A stretch of DNA of 64,000 nucleotides, from positions 62,001-126,000 of the forward strand of contig JJOH01000092.1 in the NCBI GenBank assembly GCA_000696115.1, in the 5' to 3' direction. A program made the position numbers and the translations under genes. Positions within the stretch are counted from its first letter, which is position 1. Every line of letters begins with the position of its first letter. The stretch is from Streptomyces olindensis (GTDB lineage: Bacteria; Actinomycetota; Actinomycetes; Streptomycetales; Streptomycetaceae). Shown here piece by piece: positions 1-7,329 of the stretch. Under the pieces are notes generated by a model. The model was not told the DNA's origin. It did no database searches and was given only the letters and a program-made list of their open reading frames with translations.

Positions 1-245
1 ACCTGCGCCGCAGGGGTGGCCCGCTGCGACCCGCGTGGTGGTCCGGCTTCTGCCTGGGCCTCGGCGGGTTCCAGCTCTACGACGGCACCGTCCAGCACAA
101 GCTGCTGCGCCTGCACCAGATCCGCTACGAGGTCGATCCGCGGCCGTACGACTGGACGTGGAACGTCGTCGCGGCCCTGTTCCTGGTGGCCGGCCTGCTG
201 CTGTGGCGCCGGGCCCGGCGCGCCGGGCGCGGGGGGCCGCGGTGA
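1..245 (+). CDS. DUF2243 membrane protein, C-terminal part (cut by window start)
   Basis: The frame is open from base 3 to the TGA at 243-245 and gives the last 80 residues of a protein whose start lies outside the window. It contains the DUF2243 signature GFQLYDGTVQHKLLRLHQ followed by a predicted transmembrane helix (NVVAALFLVAGLLLW) and a basic tail. DUF2243 proteins are small actinobacterial membrane proteins of unknown role, often beside CtaG-like genes. The stop overlaps the GTG of the next gene by 4 bp (GTGA), so the two are translationally coupled. Confidence 0.75.
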   Translation, partial: LRRRGGPLRPAWWSGFCLGLGGFQLYDGTVQHKLLRLHQIRYEVDPRPYDWTWNVVAALFLVAGLLLWRRARRAGRGGPR

Positions 246-1039
246 CGACCCCGGGCGCCCTGCCCGTCGTCGTGCTCCTGTGCTGCCTGCTCTACACGGC
301 GGCCGCCGCCCGGCTGCGGCACCGCGGCGACCGCTGGCCCGTGCGGCGGGACGCGGGGTTCTGGCTGGGCGGCGGCCTGCTCGTGGCCGCGTTCGCCGTG
401 CCGTGGCAGGCGTGGCTGCCGCCGTTCACCGCGCACATGGCCGCCCATCTGACGGCCGGTATGGCGGCCCCGCTGCCGGTCGTCCTCGCCCGCCCCGTGA
501 CGCTGGCCCTGCGCACCCTGCCCGCACCCGGCCGCCGCGCCCTGGTCGCCCTGACCCGCTCCCGCCCCGTCACGGCCCTGGTCTTCCCGCCCGTCGCCGC
601 CGCGCTGGACATCGGCGGCCTGTGGCTCCTGTACCGCGCTCCCCTGTCTCCCGCCCTCCACCACCACTCCCTGCTGTACGTCCACCTGTTCGCGGCCGGG
701 ACGCTGTTCACCTTCGCCCTGCTGGCCGTGGACCCGATCCGCCACCGGCCGGGCCTCCCGCTGCGGGCCGGCACCCTGCTGGCGGCCGCCGCGGCCCACG
801 CCGTCCTCGCCAAGGGCCTGTGGGCCGCACCCCCGCCCGGCACCACCCCCACCCCCTCCGACCTGCACCTCGCGTCGCAGGTCATGTACTACGGCGGTGA
901 CGTGGTGGAGATCGCCCTGGCCGTGCTGCTGGCCGGCCAGTGGTACCGCGCGCAGGGCCGGGCGCTCGCCCGCCGTGGTGCGGCGCGGCCCAGGGGGGTA
1001 CTCAGCCGACGACAGCGACCTCAGGAGGCACCGCCATGA
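242..1039 (+). CDS. CtaG-like cytochrome c oxidase assembly factor (caa3_CtaG family)
   Basis: This 265-residue multi-pass membrane protein begins at the GTG overlapping the DUF2243 stop; a longer reading from base 35 would run through DUF2243 coding sequence. It shows the caa3_CtaG pattern: FTAHMAAHLTAGMAAPLPVV near residue 65 with conserved His and a Pro-rich helix, and YVHLFAAGTLFTFALLAVDP near residue 145. Family members are linked to copper-dependent assembly of terminal oxidases in the cytoplasmic membrane. The role here is inferred from family and from the DUF2243 neighbour. No oxidase subunit gene is visible nearby. The tail after the last helix is basic. Confidence 0.75.
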   Translation: MTTPGALPVVVLLCCLLYTAAAARLRHRGDRWPVRRDAGFWLGGGLLVAAFAVPWQAWLPPFTAHMAAHLTAGMAAPLPVVLARPVTLALRTLPAPGRRALVALTRSRPVTALVFPPVAAALDIGGLWLLYRAPLSPALHHHSLLYVHLFAAGTLFTFALLAVDPIRHRPGLPLRAGTLLAAAAAHAVLAKGLWAAPPPGTTPTPSDLHLASQVMYYGGDVVEIALAVLLAGQWYRAQGRALARRGAARPRGVLSRRQRPQEAPP

Positions 1040-1170
1040 GCGAGCAGACCCCGTCCCAGGCCGAGGGCGACCGCGACGACGAGCAGGACACCACTCCCCG
1101 GCCCACCCCGTCCCAGGCGGAGGGCGACCAGGACGAGAGCGACACGGAGGACGACGACACGGCGTCTTAG
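1036..1170 (+). CDS. Small acidic protein of 44 residues, unknown function
   Basis: The start ATG overlaps the TGA of the CtaG-like gene (ATGA) and is preceded by a good ribosome binding site (AGGAGG, 1023-1028). The product is extremely acidic and polar (starting MSEQTPSQAEGD), with the octamer TPSQAEGD occurring twice and a run of Asp/Glu at the end. No family is recognised. The coupling and the ribosome site support translation. Its last codons lie in the first copy of a 23-bp tandem repeat, and the frame after the TAG stop stays open into the next large gene. Confidence 0.6.
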   Translation: MSEQTPSQAEGDRDDEQDTTPRPTPSQAEGDQDESDTEDDDTAS

Positions 1171-1223
1171 ACAGGGACGACACCGCGTCGAAGACCGGGA
1201 CGACACGGCGTCGGAGACAGGCA
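1155..1223. repeat. Three tandem 23-bp repeats
   Basis: Copies at 1155-1177, 1178-1200 and 1201-1223 each begin CGACAC(G/C)GCGTC and continue with an AGAC(A/C)GGGA-like end. The first copy contains the TAG stop of the small acidic gene. The array fills most of the gap before the prenyl synthase fusion. It may be a leader structure or simply slipped-strand duplication. Confidence 0.7.
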
Positions 1224-1257
1224 CGCCGCCGCACGCCCAGGACGTACCGTCCTCGGT

Positions 1258-3129
1258 GTGAGCGATGTGCCTCCCGCGACCGCAGCACCGGCAGACGGAC
1301 GCGAGCCCTCCGCACCGCCGGTCACCGGCGACGACCCGGCACTGCGGGCGGCCTACCGCCTGTGCCGGCGCCGGACCAGAGCCGAGGACCCGGCGGAGTA
1401 CGCGCTGATCCAGCTGGTGCCCGCGCCCCTGCGCCCGGCGCTGCACGCCCTGTGGGCGGCGGCCAACGCCCTCGACGACCTGGGCGACGACCGCACCGCG
1501 CCGGCTGCCGAGCGGGCCGCCCGGGTCGAGGCCTGGATCACCGCCCTGCACCGCGAACTGCCCACCGGGACGAGCCCGGACCCGGTCCGCCGCGCCCTGG
1601 TGGACACGGCGACCCGCTGGCGCCTGGACCTGTCCGAACTGCACGACGCCATGACCCAGGTCCGGGACGACACCGACGGCCGGCGCTTCGGCGACTGGAC
1701 CGCGTGGCGCGCCTGGGGCCGGGACAACCTGCTGCCCTGGTTCGGCCAGGTCCGCACCGTCTTCGACCGCTCCGGCGTTCCCGTGGCGCTGCGCCTGGAC
1801 ACGCGGGAGAGCTACGAGGAGTTCCTCGACGGCGTCCGGCTCACCGACATCCTCAGCGACCTGTCCGCCGACCTCGCCCAGGGCGACCTCCTCCTGCCCG
1901 AGGAGGCGCTCGACCGGCACCCCGGGTCGGTGGACGACCTGGTGCGCCGCCGCTGGAGTCCCGCCGTGGCCGCCCTGGTCACGGACCTGACCGGACTGGC
2001 CCGCCGGTGGGTGACCCAGGACTCCCTCGTCCGCGGCATGCACCCCGGCCCCGCCACCGTGCTGCAGACGATGGCCGCCCTGCTGCGCGCCCAGCTCGAC
2101 GCCGTCGACTCCGCCGGTCCCGCCCTCCTGCGCGCCCGGCCCCGGCCCTCGCTCCGCATCCGGACCCGCATCCTCGCCCCGGCCCGGGCCCGCGCCGCCC
2201 TGGCCTGGAGCCTGACCCCGCTCACGGTGCCGCCACCGCAGCGGCCCGGCCCGCACCGGCCCCCCGCGGCCGCCCGTCCCGCACCCACTGCCGTCCTCCG
2301 CCTCCCGCCGCCCCACCCCAGCGGCCAACGCCCCCCGCGGATCCCGCCCGGCCGGCTCCCCCACCACGTCGCCGTGATCATGGACGGCAACGGCCGCTGG
2401 GCCCAGCAGCGCGGCCTGCCCCGGCACGAGGGCCACCGCGCCGGCGCCACCGCCGCCCGCGAGGTGGTCCACGGCGCGCTGGAGCTGGGCCTGCGGCACC
2501 TGACCCTCTACACCTTCTCCACCGAGAACTGGAGCCGCGACACCGAGGAGGTCGACGCGCTCCTCGACGTCCTGCGCCGCGAACTGGACGACGATCCCTT
2601 CCGTGATCTCGACGTCCGCCTGCGCTGGCACGGCCGCGCCGGCCGCCTGCCTCCCGACCTGGTCGACCTCCTCCACCTCCGGGAGCGCACCACCCGCACC
2701 CGCACCGGCCTGACCCTGACGATGTGCATCGACTACGGCGGCCGGGACGAACTCACCCGCACCGCCGCCGCCCTGGCCCGCCGGACCCGCAGCGGCCACC
2801 TGGACCCCGACCTGATCACGGAGGACGACTTCGCGCGCCACCTGCCCCAGCCGGACCTGCCGGACGTGGACCTGCTCTGGCGCACCGGCAACGAGCAGCG
2901 CACCTCCAACTTCCTGCCCTGGCACACGGCCTACGCCGAGCTGCACTTCACCCCGGGCCTCTGGCCCGACACCGACCGCCGCGACCTGTGGCGGGCGGTC
3001 ACCGCGTACACCCACCGCCAACGCCGCCACGGCACCGCTCCACCCGGCTCGGCTCTGCACCCGGATGCACCACTAGGTGTCCTACGTCACAGTGGAAACA
3101 GAGCGCAAGAGAACGGTGGAGTGACATGA
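1258..3129 (+). CDS. Two-domain prenyl synthase: squalene/phytoene-synthase-like half fused to cis-prenyltransferase
   Basis: This 623-residue protein joins two isoprenoid folds. Residues about 25-280 look like a trans-head-to-head prenyl synthase (squalene/phytoene synthase family): an aspartate-rich motif DDLGDD at 73-78 and a second one in LTDILSDLSADL (D197, D201, D205) that matches the family's NxxxDxxxD. A Pro/Arg-rich linker of about 80 residues follows. Residues about 365-600 are a full cis-prenyltransferase (UppS-like): IMDGNGRWA with catalytic D376, FSTENWSR at 420-427, CIDYGGRDEL, and WRTGNEQRTSNFLPW around 541-555. Known enzymes of these families make C30/C40 hydrocarbons or long cis-polyprenyl diphosphates; the joint product is unknown. 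The GTG is the first start in frame after a TAG at 1168. The stop overlaps the next ATG (ATGA). Confidence 0.8.
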   Translation: MSDVPPATAAPADGREPSAPPVTGDDPALRAAYRLCRRRTRAEDPAEYALIQLVPAPLRPALHALWAAANALDDLGDDRTAPAAERAARVEAWITALHRELPTGTSPDPVRRALVDTATRWRLDLSELHDAMTQVRDDTDGRRFGDWTAWRAWGRDNLLPWFGQVRTVFDRSGVPVALRLDTRESYEEFLDGVRLTDILSDLSADLAQGDLLLPEEALDRHPGSVDDLVRRRWSPAVAALVTDLTGLARRWVTQDSLVRGMHPGPATVLQTMAALLRAQLDAVDSAGPALLRARPRPSLRIRTRILAPARARAALAWSLTPLTVPPPQRPGPHRPPAAARPAPTAVLRLPPPHPSGQRPPRIPPGRLPHHVAVIMDGNGRWAQQRGLPRHEGHRAGATAAREVVHGALELGLRHLTLYTFSTENWSRDTEEVDALLDVLRRELDDDPFRDLDVRLRWHGRAGRLPPDLVDLLHLRERTTRTRTGLTLTMCIDYGGRDELTRTAAALARRTRSGHLDPDLITEDDFARHLPQPDLPDVDLLWRTGNEQRTSNFLPWHTAYAELHFTPGLWPDTDRRDLWRAVTAYTHRQRRHGTAPPGSALHPDAPLGVLRHSGNRAQENGGVT

Positions 3130-4034
3130 ACGCCTTCCCCAAGCCCGTGATCGACGCCATGGCCGCGCGGGCCATGCGCCTGCACCACATGCTGTGGCAC
3201 ACCGCACGCGACTCCTGGGCGGTCCTCACCCCGCAGGAGAAGGCGGTCTTCCGCGACCACGGCTGGGATCCGCCGCGCCCCTCCCTGACGGCGCCGCACC
3301 CTGTCACCGGCGTCCGGTCCGTCGAGCGCGACAACGGCTCGGGCGAGGACTTCCTGTACATGCACCGCGAGATGATCGCCTCGGTCGACGAGATCCTCGC
3401 GGAGGTGGGTGACCCGCAGCACCCCCGGGTGGAGGGGTGGCCGACGGTCCCCGCTCCCGATGACACCGCGTACCCGGTCCCGCCCGCCTTCGACATCCCG
3501 GACGACGCCGCGACCTCCGACGCCATCCGGAGTGCCAAGACCCAGGCTTCGTTCGATCAGATCCGCGCCTGGGAGGCGGAGTTCACCGACCCGGCCAGGC
3601 TGCGCCAGATGACGCTCCGCCGCCTCGGCGCCCGGATCGAGTTCGGCATCCACAACCGGATGCATCTGCGCTGGGCCGCCGAAATGCCCGCCTACCGGCC
3701 CGGCGGGGACGTCTTCAGCGTCGATCCCCGCTGGGACGACTCCGAGTACGACTGGCTCGCCGACACCTACTCGGCGCATGTGAACCCGGTCTTCTGGAAG
3801 CTGCACGGCTGGGTGGACGCCCGGATCGACGACTGGATGGCCGCCAACGAGCTGACGGGTCCGGTCCCGTGGAGCTTCGACCCGCCGTGGAGCGGCCCGG
3901 AGGACCACCATCACCACCGCGTCTCCGGGCCCGCGCTGGAGTCGCGTCTCAGCGGCCTGGAGTCCACGGTCGAGCAGCTGAAGCAGGCGGGCATCGCCCA
4001 GCCGGCTCGCTTCCCCGTCTTCGAGGACGTCTGA
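3126..4034 (+). CDS. PvdP/tyrosinase-like protein (putative type-3 copper family)
   Basis: This 302-residue protein is coupled to the prenyl synthase fusion by an ATGA overlap. His-containing motifs resemble a type-3 copper site: FLYMHREM near residue 77, IHNRMHLRW near 177 (HNxxH), and HVNPVFWKLHGWVD near 218, comparable to the CuB segment of tyrosinases. Actinobacterial relatives are usually labelled PvdJ/PvdD/PvdP-like, after the tyrosinase-like PvdP of pyoverdine maturation. A coiled stretch (LESRLSGLESTVEQLKQ) lies near the C-terminus. It may oxidise the product of its partner, but this rests only on the operon. No signal peptide is obvious. Confidence 0.6.
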   Translation: MNAFPKPVIDAMAARAMRLHHMLWHTARDSWAVLTPQEKAVFRDHGWDPPRPSLTAPHPVTGVRSVERDNGSGEDFLYMHREMIASVDEILAEVGDPQHPRVEGWPTVPAPDDTAYPVPPAFDIPDDAATSDAIRSAKTQASFDQIRAWEAEFTDPARLRQMTLRRLGARIEFGIHNRMHLRWAAEMPAYRPGGDVFSVDPRWDDSEYDWLADTYSAHVNPVFWKLHGWVDARIDDWMAANELTGPVPWSFDPPWSGPEDHHHHRVSGPALESRLSGLESTVEQLKQAGIAQPARFPVFEDV

Positions 4035-4043
4035 GCGGACCGC

Positions 4044-4811
4044 TCACTGCGCGACGTAGCCGCCGTCGACCGGGAGCGCGACGCCGACGACGAAGGCGGC
4101 CCCGGGGCTGCACAGCCACAGGACGGCCTCGGCGATCTCCTCCGCGGTGCCCAGCCGGTTGATGGGCTGATTGGCTTCGGCCTCGGCCCGGTCGAGTTCC
4201 CCCTTGGCGATCATGTCGCTGACCATGGGCGTGTCGATGGTGCCGGGGCATACGGCGTTGACGCGGATGCCGCGCGGGGCGTACTCGAGGGCGGCACTGC
4301 CGGTCAGGCCGATCACGCCGTGCTTGGTGGCGTGGTAGGAGGCGCGGCCGGGGAGGCCGACGAGGCCGCCGAGGGAGGAGCAGTTGACGATCGCGCCACT
4401 GCCCCGGGCGCGCATGTGCCGCAGTTCGTGCTTCATGCAGGCCCAGACCCCGCGCAGGTTGACGGCATGGACGCGGTCGAACTGCTCGGCGCTCTCCTCC
4501 GCGGCGTCGACGGGCGGAATCTGGATGCCGGCGTTGTTGTAGGCCATGTCGAGGCGGCCGAAGGTCTCGACCGTGCGGTCGACGGCGGCCGCGACCTGGT
4601 CCTCGTCGCTGACGTCGCAGGTCAGGGCGAGTACCTGGTGACCGTCGCCGGCGAGCTGCTCCGCGGCCGTGTTCAGGGCGGTGCCGTCGACGTCGGTCAG
4701 GGCGACGGCGGCGCCGGACCGGGCGAAGGCCCGGGCGGTGGCCAGGCCCATGCCGGAGCCGGCGCCGGTGACGAAGGCGACCTGCCCGCCGAAGTCGTAG
4801 CTGGGGTTCAT
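4044..4811 (-). CDS. Short-chain dehydrogenase/reductase (SDR)
   Basis: A 255-residue classical SDR with the NAD(P)-binding TGAGSGMG at 15-22, NNAG at 92-95, an active-site Ser in IVNCSS, and YHATK giving the catalytic Tyr159 and Lys163. The ATG at 4811 has a strong ribosome site (GGAGG) just upstream. It converges on the tyrosinase-like gene with a 9-bp gap and lies 47 bp downstream of the cupin gene in the same direction. Substrate unknown. The divergent MmyB-type regulator probably controls it, since such regulators commonly neighbour SDR genes in actinobacteria. Confidence 0.85.
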   Translation of the reverse strand: MNPSYDFGGQVAFVTGAGSGMGLATARAFARSGAAVALTDVDGTALNTAAEQLAGDGHQVLALTCDVSDEDQVAAAVDRTVETFGRLDMAYNNAGIQIPPVDAAEESAEQFDRVHAVNLRGVWACMKHELRHMRARGSGAIVNCSSLGGLVGLPGRASYHATKHGVIGLTGSAALEYAPRGIRVNAVCPGTIDTPMVSDMIAKGELDRAEAEANQPINRLGTAEEIAEAVLWLCSPGAAFVVGVALPVDGGYVAQ

Positions 4812-4858
4812 CTGTGCCTCCTGGGTGTTGCGGGGTGGGCGCGGGCCGGAGCGGCCGG

Positions 4859-5269
4859 TCAGTCGGTGGCCGGTGCCGCGGCGTACTCCTCGTCGGTGAC
4901 GGGGGTCAGCCAGTGCACGACGTCGTGGTCGGCGTCGCCCTCGTTGATGGCCAGGTGCACCATCAGCCGGTTCGGCGCGGCGCCGTGCCAGTGCTCCTCG
5001 TCGGCCTCGAACAGAACGCGGTCGCCGGGCCGGATGACCTCGACCGGCCCGCCCCGGCGCTGGCACAGCCCGACCCCCTCGGTGACGAAGACGGTCTGGC
5101 CCAGCGGGTGGCGGTGCCAGTGGGTGCGCGCTCCGGGCATGAAGTGCACCAGGGCCGCGCTGACCCGGGACGGGGCGGGCGCCGCCGCGACGGCGTCGAT
5201 GTAGACGTCGCCGGTGAACCAGTCGGCCGGGCCCTTGACGGTGTCGATCGAGCTGCGGGTGATCTGCAA
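4859..5269 (-). CDS. Cupin domain protein ((R)-mandelonitrile-lyase-like cupin)
   Basis: The product, about 136 residues, has the cupin metal motif THWHRHPLGQTVFVTEG and a second half with EEHWHGAAPNRLMVHLAIN. It resembles the small cupins annotated as (R)-mandelonitrile lyase-like; real substrates of most are unknown. I chose the TTG at 5269, which is preceded by GGAAAGA at 7-bp spacing and matches the usual family N-terminus (QITRSSIDTVKG). A GTG at 5299 would add ten residues but has a poorly placed ribosome site. It forms an operon with the SDR gene downstream. Confidence 0.75.
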   Translation of the reverse strand: MQITRSSIDTVKGPADWFTGDVYIDAVAAAPAPSRVSAALVHFMPGARTHWHRHPLGQTVFVTEGVGLCQRRGGPVEVIRPGDRVLFEADEEHWHGAAPNRLMVHLAINEGDADHDVVHWLTPVTDEEYAAAPATD

Positions 5270-5405
5270 GGTCTGTCTTTCCTTCGTCGTGAGCGTCACG
5301 CGCCTCACCCGGTCCGCGAGCACGGCCGGGGGCGGTCCGCGAGCACGGCCGGGCGAAAAGCACCACGCCCTCCAGGCAACGCCCTCCGCCCGCGCGCAAC
5401 CAGTC

Positions 5406-5470
5406 ACCGTCGAGGGGTGTACCGGCAGTACACCTGTCCCACGGCGGGCACGCCGTACCGTCGAGGGGTG
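5406..5470. promoter_or_regulatory. Candidate operator region between cupin/SDR operon and MmyB-type regulator
   Basis: The sequence ACCGTCGAGGGGTG occurs at 5406-5419 and again at 5457-5470, the second copy covering the regulator's start codon. Between them is an inverted repeat GTGTAC-CGGCA-GTACAC (5417-5433). Placement between divergent genes suggests binding by the regulator itself. No clear ribosome site precedes the GTG at 5468, so the mRNA may be leaderless. Confidence 0.5.
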
Positions 5471-6349
5471 GACAACCGTGAAGAGGTCCGCGAGTTCCTC
5501 ACCTCGCGGCGAGCGAAGATCACTCCGGAGCTGGCCGGCCTGCCCGCCGGGAGCCGCAGGCGCGTTCCCGGCCTGCGCAGGAGCGAGGTCGCGGCCCTCG
5601 CCGACATGAGCGTCGAGTACTACGCGAAGCTGGAGCGCGGCAACCTGGCCGGCGTCTCCCCGGCCGTCCTCGAAGCCGTCGCCCGCGCCCTCCGGCTCGA
5701 CGACGCGGAACGCGCCCACCTCCTCCACCTGGCGCAGGCCGCCGACGGCACCGACGCCCTCACGCGCCCCCGGCGCCGCTCCACCCGGCAGTGGACCGCG
5801 CACCGCAGTCTGCGGTGGACCCTGGACGCGATCACCGCCGGACCGGCCTTCGTGCGCAACGGCCGCATGGACATCCTGGCCGCCAACCAGCTCGCCCGCG
5901 CCTTCTACGGCGACGTCTACGCCACACCGCGGAACCAGGCGAACCTCGCCCGCTTCAACTTCCTCGACCCCGCCTCACGCCGCTTCTACCCCGACTGGGA
6001 CCGGGCCGCCGACATCGCCGTCGCCATCCTGCGCACCGAGGCGGGCCGCAACCCCCACGACAAGGACCTGCACGACCTCGTCGGTGAACTGTCCACCCGC
6101 AGCGACGAGTTCCGCACGCGCTGGGGAGCCCACAACGTCCGCCACCACGGCACCGGCACGAAGCGCTTCCACCACTCGGCCGTCGGCGAACTCACCGTCG
6201 CCTACGAGGCCCTGGAGATGGCCGCGGAACCCGGCCTCACCCTCACCGTCTACACCGCCGAACCCGGCTCCCCCTCGGAGGAGGCCCTCCGCGTCCTGGC
6301 GTCCTGGGCCGCCACCCAAGGGGCCGACTCGCCCGCCCACCAGGCATGA
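5468..6349 (+). CDS. MmyB-type HTH transcriptional regulator
   Basis: This 293-residue protein has an N-terminal XRE-type helix-turn-helix (RRSEVAALADMSVEYYAKLE, about residues 36-55) and a C-terminal PAS-like ligand pocket typical of the MmyB family (NGRMDILAANQLARAFYGD near 135, and FHHSAVGELTVAYEALEM near 238). Such regulators typically sit divergently beside SDR genes, as here, and are thought to sense small lipophilic ligands. The GTG start lies on a direct repeat that probably belongs to the operator. Confidence 0.85.
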   Translation: MDNREEVREFLTSRRAKITPELAGLPAGSRRRVPGLRRSEVAALADMSVEYYAKLERGNLAGVSPAVLEAVARALRLDDAERAHLLHLAQAADGTDALTRPRRRSTRQWTAHRSLRWTLDAITAGPAFVRNGRMDILAANQLARAFYGDVYATPRNQANLARFNFLDPASRRFYPDWDRAADIAVAILRTEAGRNPHDKDLHDLVGELSTRSDEFRTRWGAHNVRHHGTGTKRFHHSAVGELTVAYEALEMAAEPGLTLTVYTAEPGSPSEEALRVLASWAATQGADSPAHQA

Positions 6350-6382
6350 CGAGACATTCACGCAGGTCATGGACCTGCGCAG

Positions 6383-6430
6383 TGGGGCAGCAGGTGGGAC
6401 TCGACCCCACGGCCGACGGATTATGAGTCC
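6383..6430 (-). repeat. Degenerate copy of the tRNA 3' end: relic attachment site
   Basis: About 48 bp resemble the 46-bp repeats at both prophage ends (8047-8092 and 49611-49656). The right-hand 38 bases (6393-6430) differ from them by one base only; a 4-bp insertion (AGCA) and another change break the acceptor end. It cannot encode a tRNA because the 5' half is missing. It marks an older or tandem integration event at the same tRNA, to the left of the present attL. Confidence 0.75.
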
Positions 6431-6545
6431 TTTTCTGATCTTGCCTTCCTGACCCTTCGGCCCTTCCGTCCCCTGCGTGTCCCCTGGCGGTCCCCGGAGA
6501 GCCCTCCCGCCAGCCCTCCGGCGAGGCGGGACCCCTCCGCTAGGC

Positions 6546-6585
6546 ACATGCGAGCATGTATATTGATATATAACTCCGGATATAC
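6546..6585 (+). promoter_or_regulatory. Palindromes upstream of vapBC (candidate autoregulatory operator)
   Basis: A perfect palindrome ACATGC-GA-GCATGT lies at 6546-6559, overlapped by TATAT-TGAT-ATATA at 6559-6572. GTATAT (6558-6563) is also inverted at 6580-6585. This AT-rich stretch stands out in a GC-rich region and lies just upstream of the vapB start. VapB/VapC complexes usually repress their own promoter at such repeats. Confidence 0.55.
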
Positions 6586-6597
6586 AAGGGGGTCGCT

Positions 6598-6855
6598 ATG
6601 AGCCGCACCGTGATCGATCTCGACGACGAAGCGCTGGAGGCCGCAGCCAGGGAGCTCGGCACCACGACCAAGCGCGACACCATCAACACTGCCCTGCGGG
6701 AGATCACCGCCCGCTACCGACGACTGCGCGCTCTCGGAGAGGCCCGCGAACTGGTCGCCGAAGGCGCCCTCGACATGGACATCCTCCTCGACAAGAGCAA
6801 GTACCGGCCCATCGGCGGGCAGGACGGTGTCCACGACGCGGGAGCAGATGGGTGA
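6598..6855 (+). CDS. vapB: VapB-type antitoxin
   Basis: An 85-residue protein starting MSRTVIDLDDEALEAAAREL, the ribbon-helix-helix pattern of the VapB antitoxin family: a beta strand with alternating polar residues, then two helices (TTTKRDTINTALREITARY). The C-terminal half should wrap the toxin. An AAGGGGG ribosome site lies 6-7 bp upstream of the ATG. The TGA overlaps the GTG of vapC (GTGA). The pair lies on a small segment between the relic att site and the prophage attL, so it was probably carried in by an earlier element. Confidence 0.85.
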   Translation: MSRTVIDLDDEALEAAARELGTTTKRDTINTALREITARYRRLRALGEARELVAEGALDMDILLDKSKYRPIGGQDGVHDAGADG

Positions 6856-7265
6856 CTGTCGCCGACTACCTGATCGACACCTCCGCCCTCGCCCGCGTCC
6901 TGCTCGGACGGACCACGGCCGAGTGGGACGACAGGATCGCCGCGGGACTCGTCGCCCTGTGTGACATCACCGAACTGGAAGTCCTCTACTCAGCCCGCTC
7001 GGCGGCGGACCGGGAGCGTGTGAAGCGCGCACTGGATGCCCACTACACGTGGTGCCCCATGCCCGACGGCATCTACCGACGCGCACGCGTCGTCCAGGAA
7101 CTGCTCACCACCAAGGGCGAGCACCGCAGTGCGGGCCCTGTCGACCTGCTCGTCGCCGCCGCCGCTGAAGAGGCGGGGCTGACCCTGCTCCACTACGACC
7201 GCGACTTCGAGACGATCGCCCGTGCGACCGGACAGCCCGTACGGAGGATCGATCTCAGGAACTGA
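6852..7265 (+). CDS. vapC: VapC-type PIN-domain ribonuclease toxin
   Basis: This 137-residue PIN-domain protein has all expected acidic residues: D9 (LIDTSALAR), E41 (CDITELE), D98 (PVDLLVAA) and D116/D118 (YDRDFE). VapC toxins are magnesium-dependent RNases, many cutting tRNA or rRNA, and are neutralised by the cognate VapB. The GTG start overlaps the vapB stop by 4 bp. The length and active site look intact, so the toxin should be functional. It may stabilise the surrounding island. Confidence 0.9.
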   Translation: MTVADYLIDTSALARVLLGRTTAEWDDRIAAGLVALCDITELEVLYSARSAADRERVKRALDAHYTWCPMPDGIYRRARVVQELLTTKGEHRSAGPVDLLVAAAAEEAGLTLLHYDRDFETIARATGQPVRRIDLRN

Positions 7266-7329
7266 CCGGACTCAGGACCGTCAGGCGCCGTCCGGCACGC
7301 GGACGAGCGGCCGCCGGGCCCGCCCACCT

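Noticed and set aside
16..900. Plus-strand frame overlapping the DUF2243 and CtaG-like genes
   Set aside because: Arg/Pro/Ala-rich out-of-frame product; the DUF2243 and CtaG signatures lie in the other two frames.
1155..1223. CRISPR-like array
   Set aside because: Repeats are directly adjacent with no spacers, and no cas genes are present anywhere in the window.
1021..3060. A 679-codon minus-strand frame opposite the prenyl synthase fusion
   Set aside because: The plus strand has catalytic motifs of two known families; the opposite frame has none.
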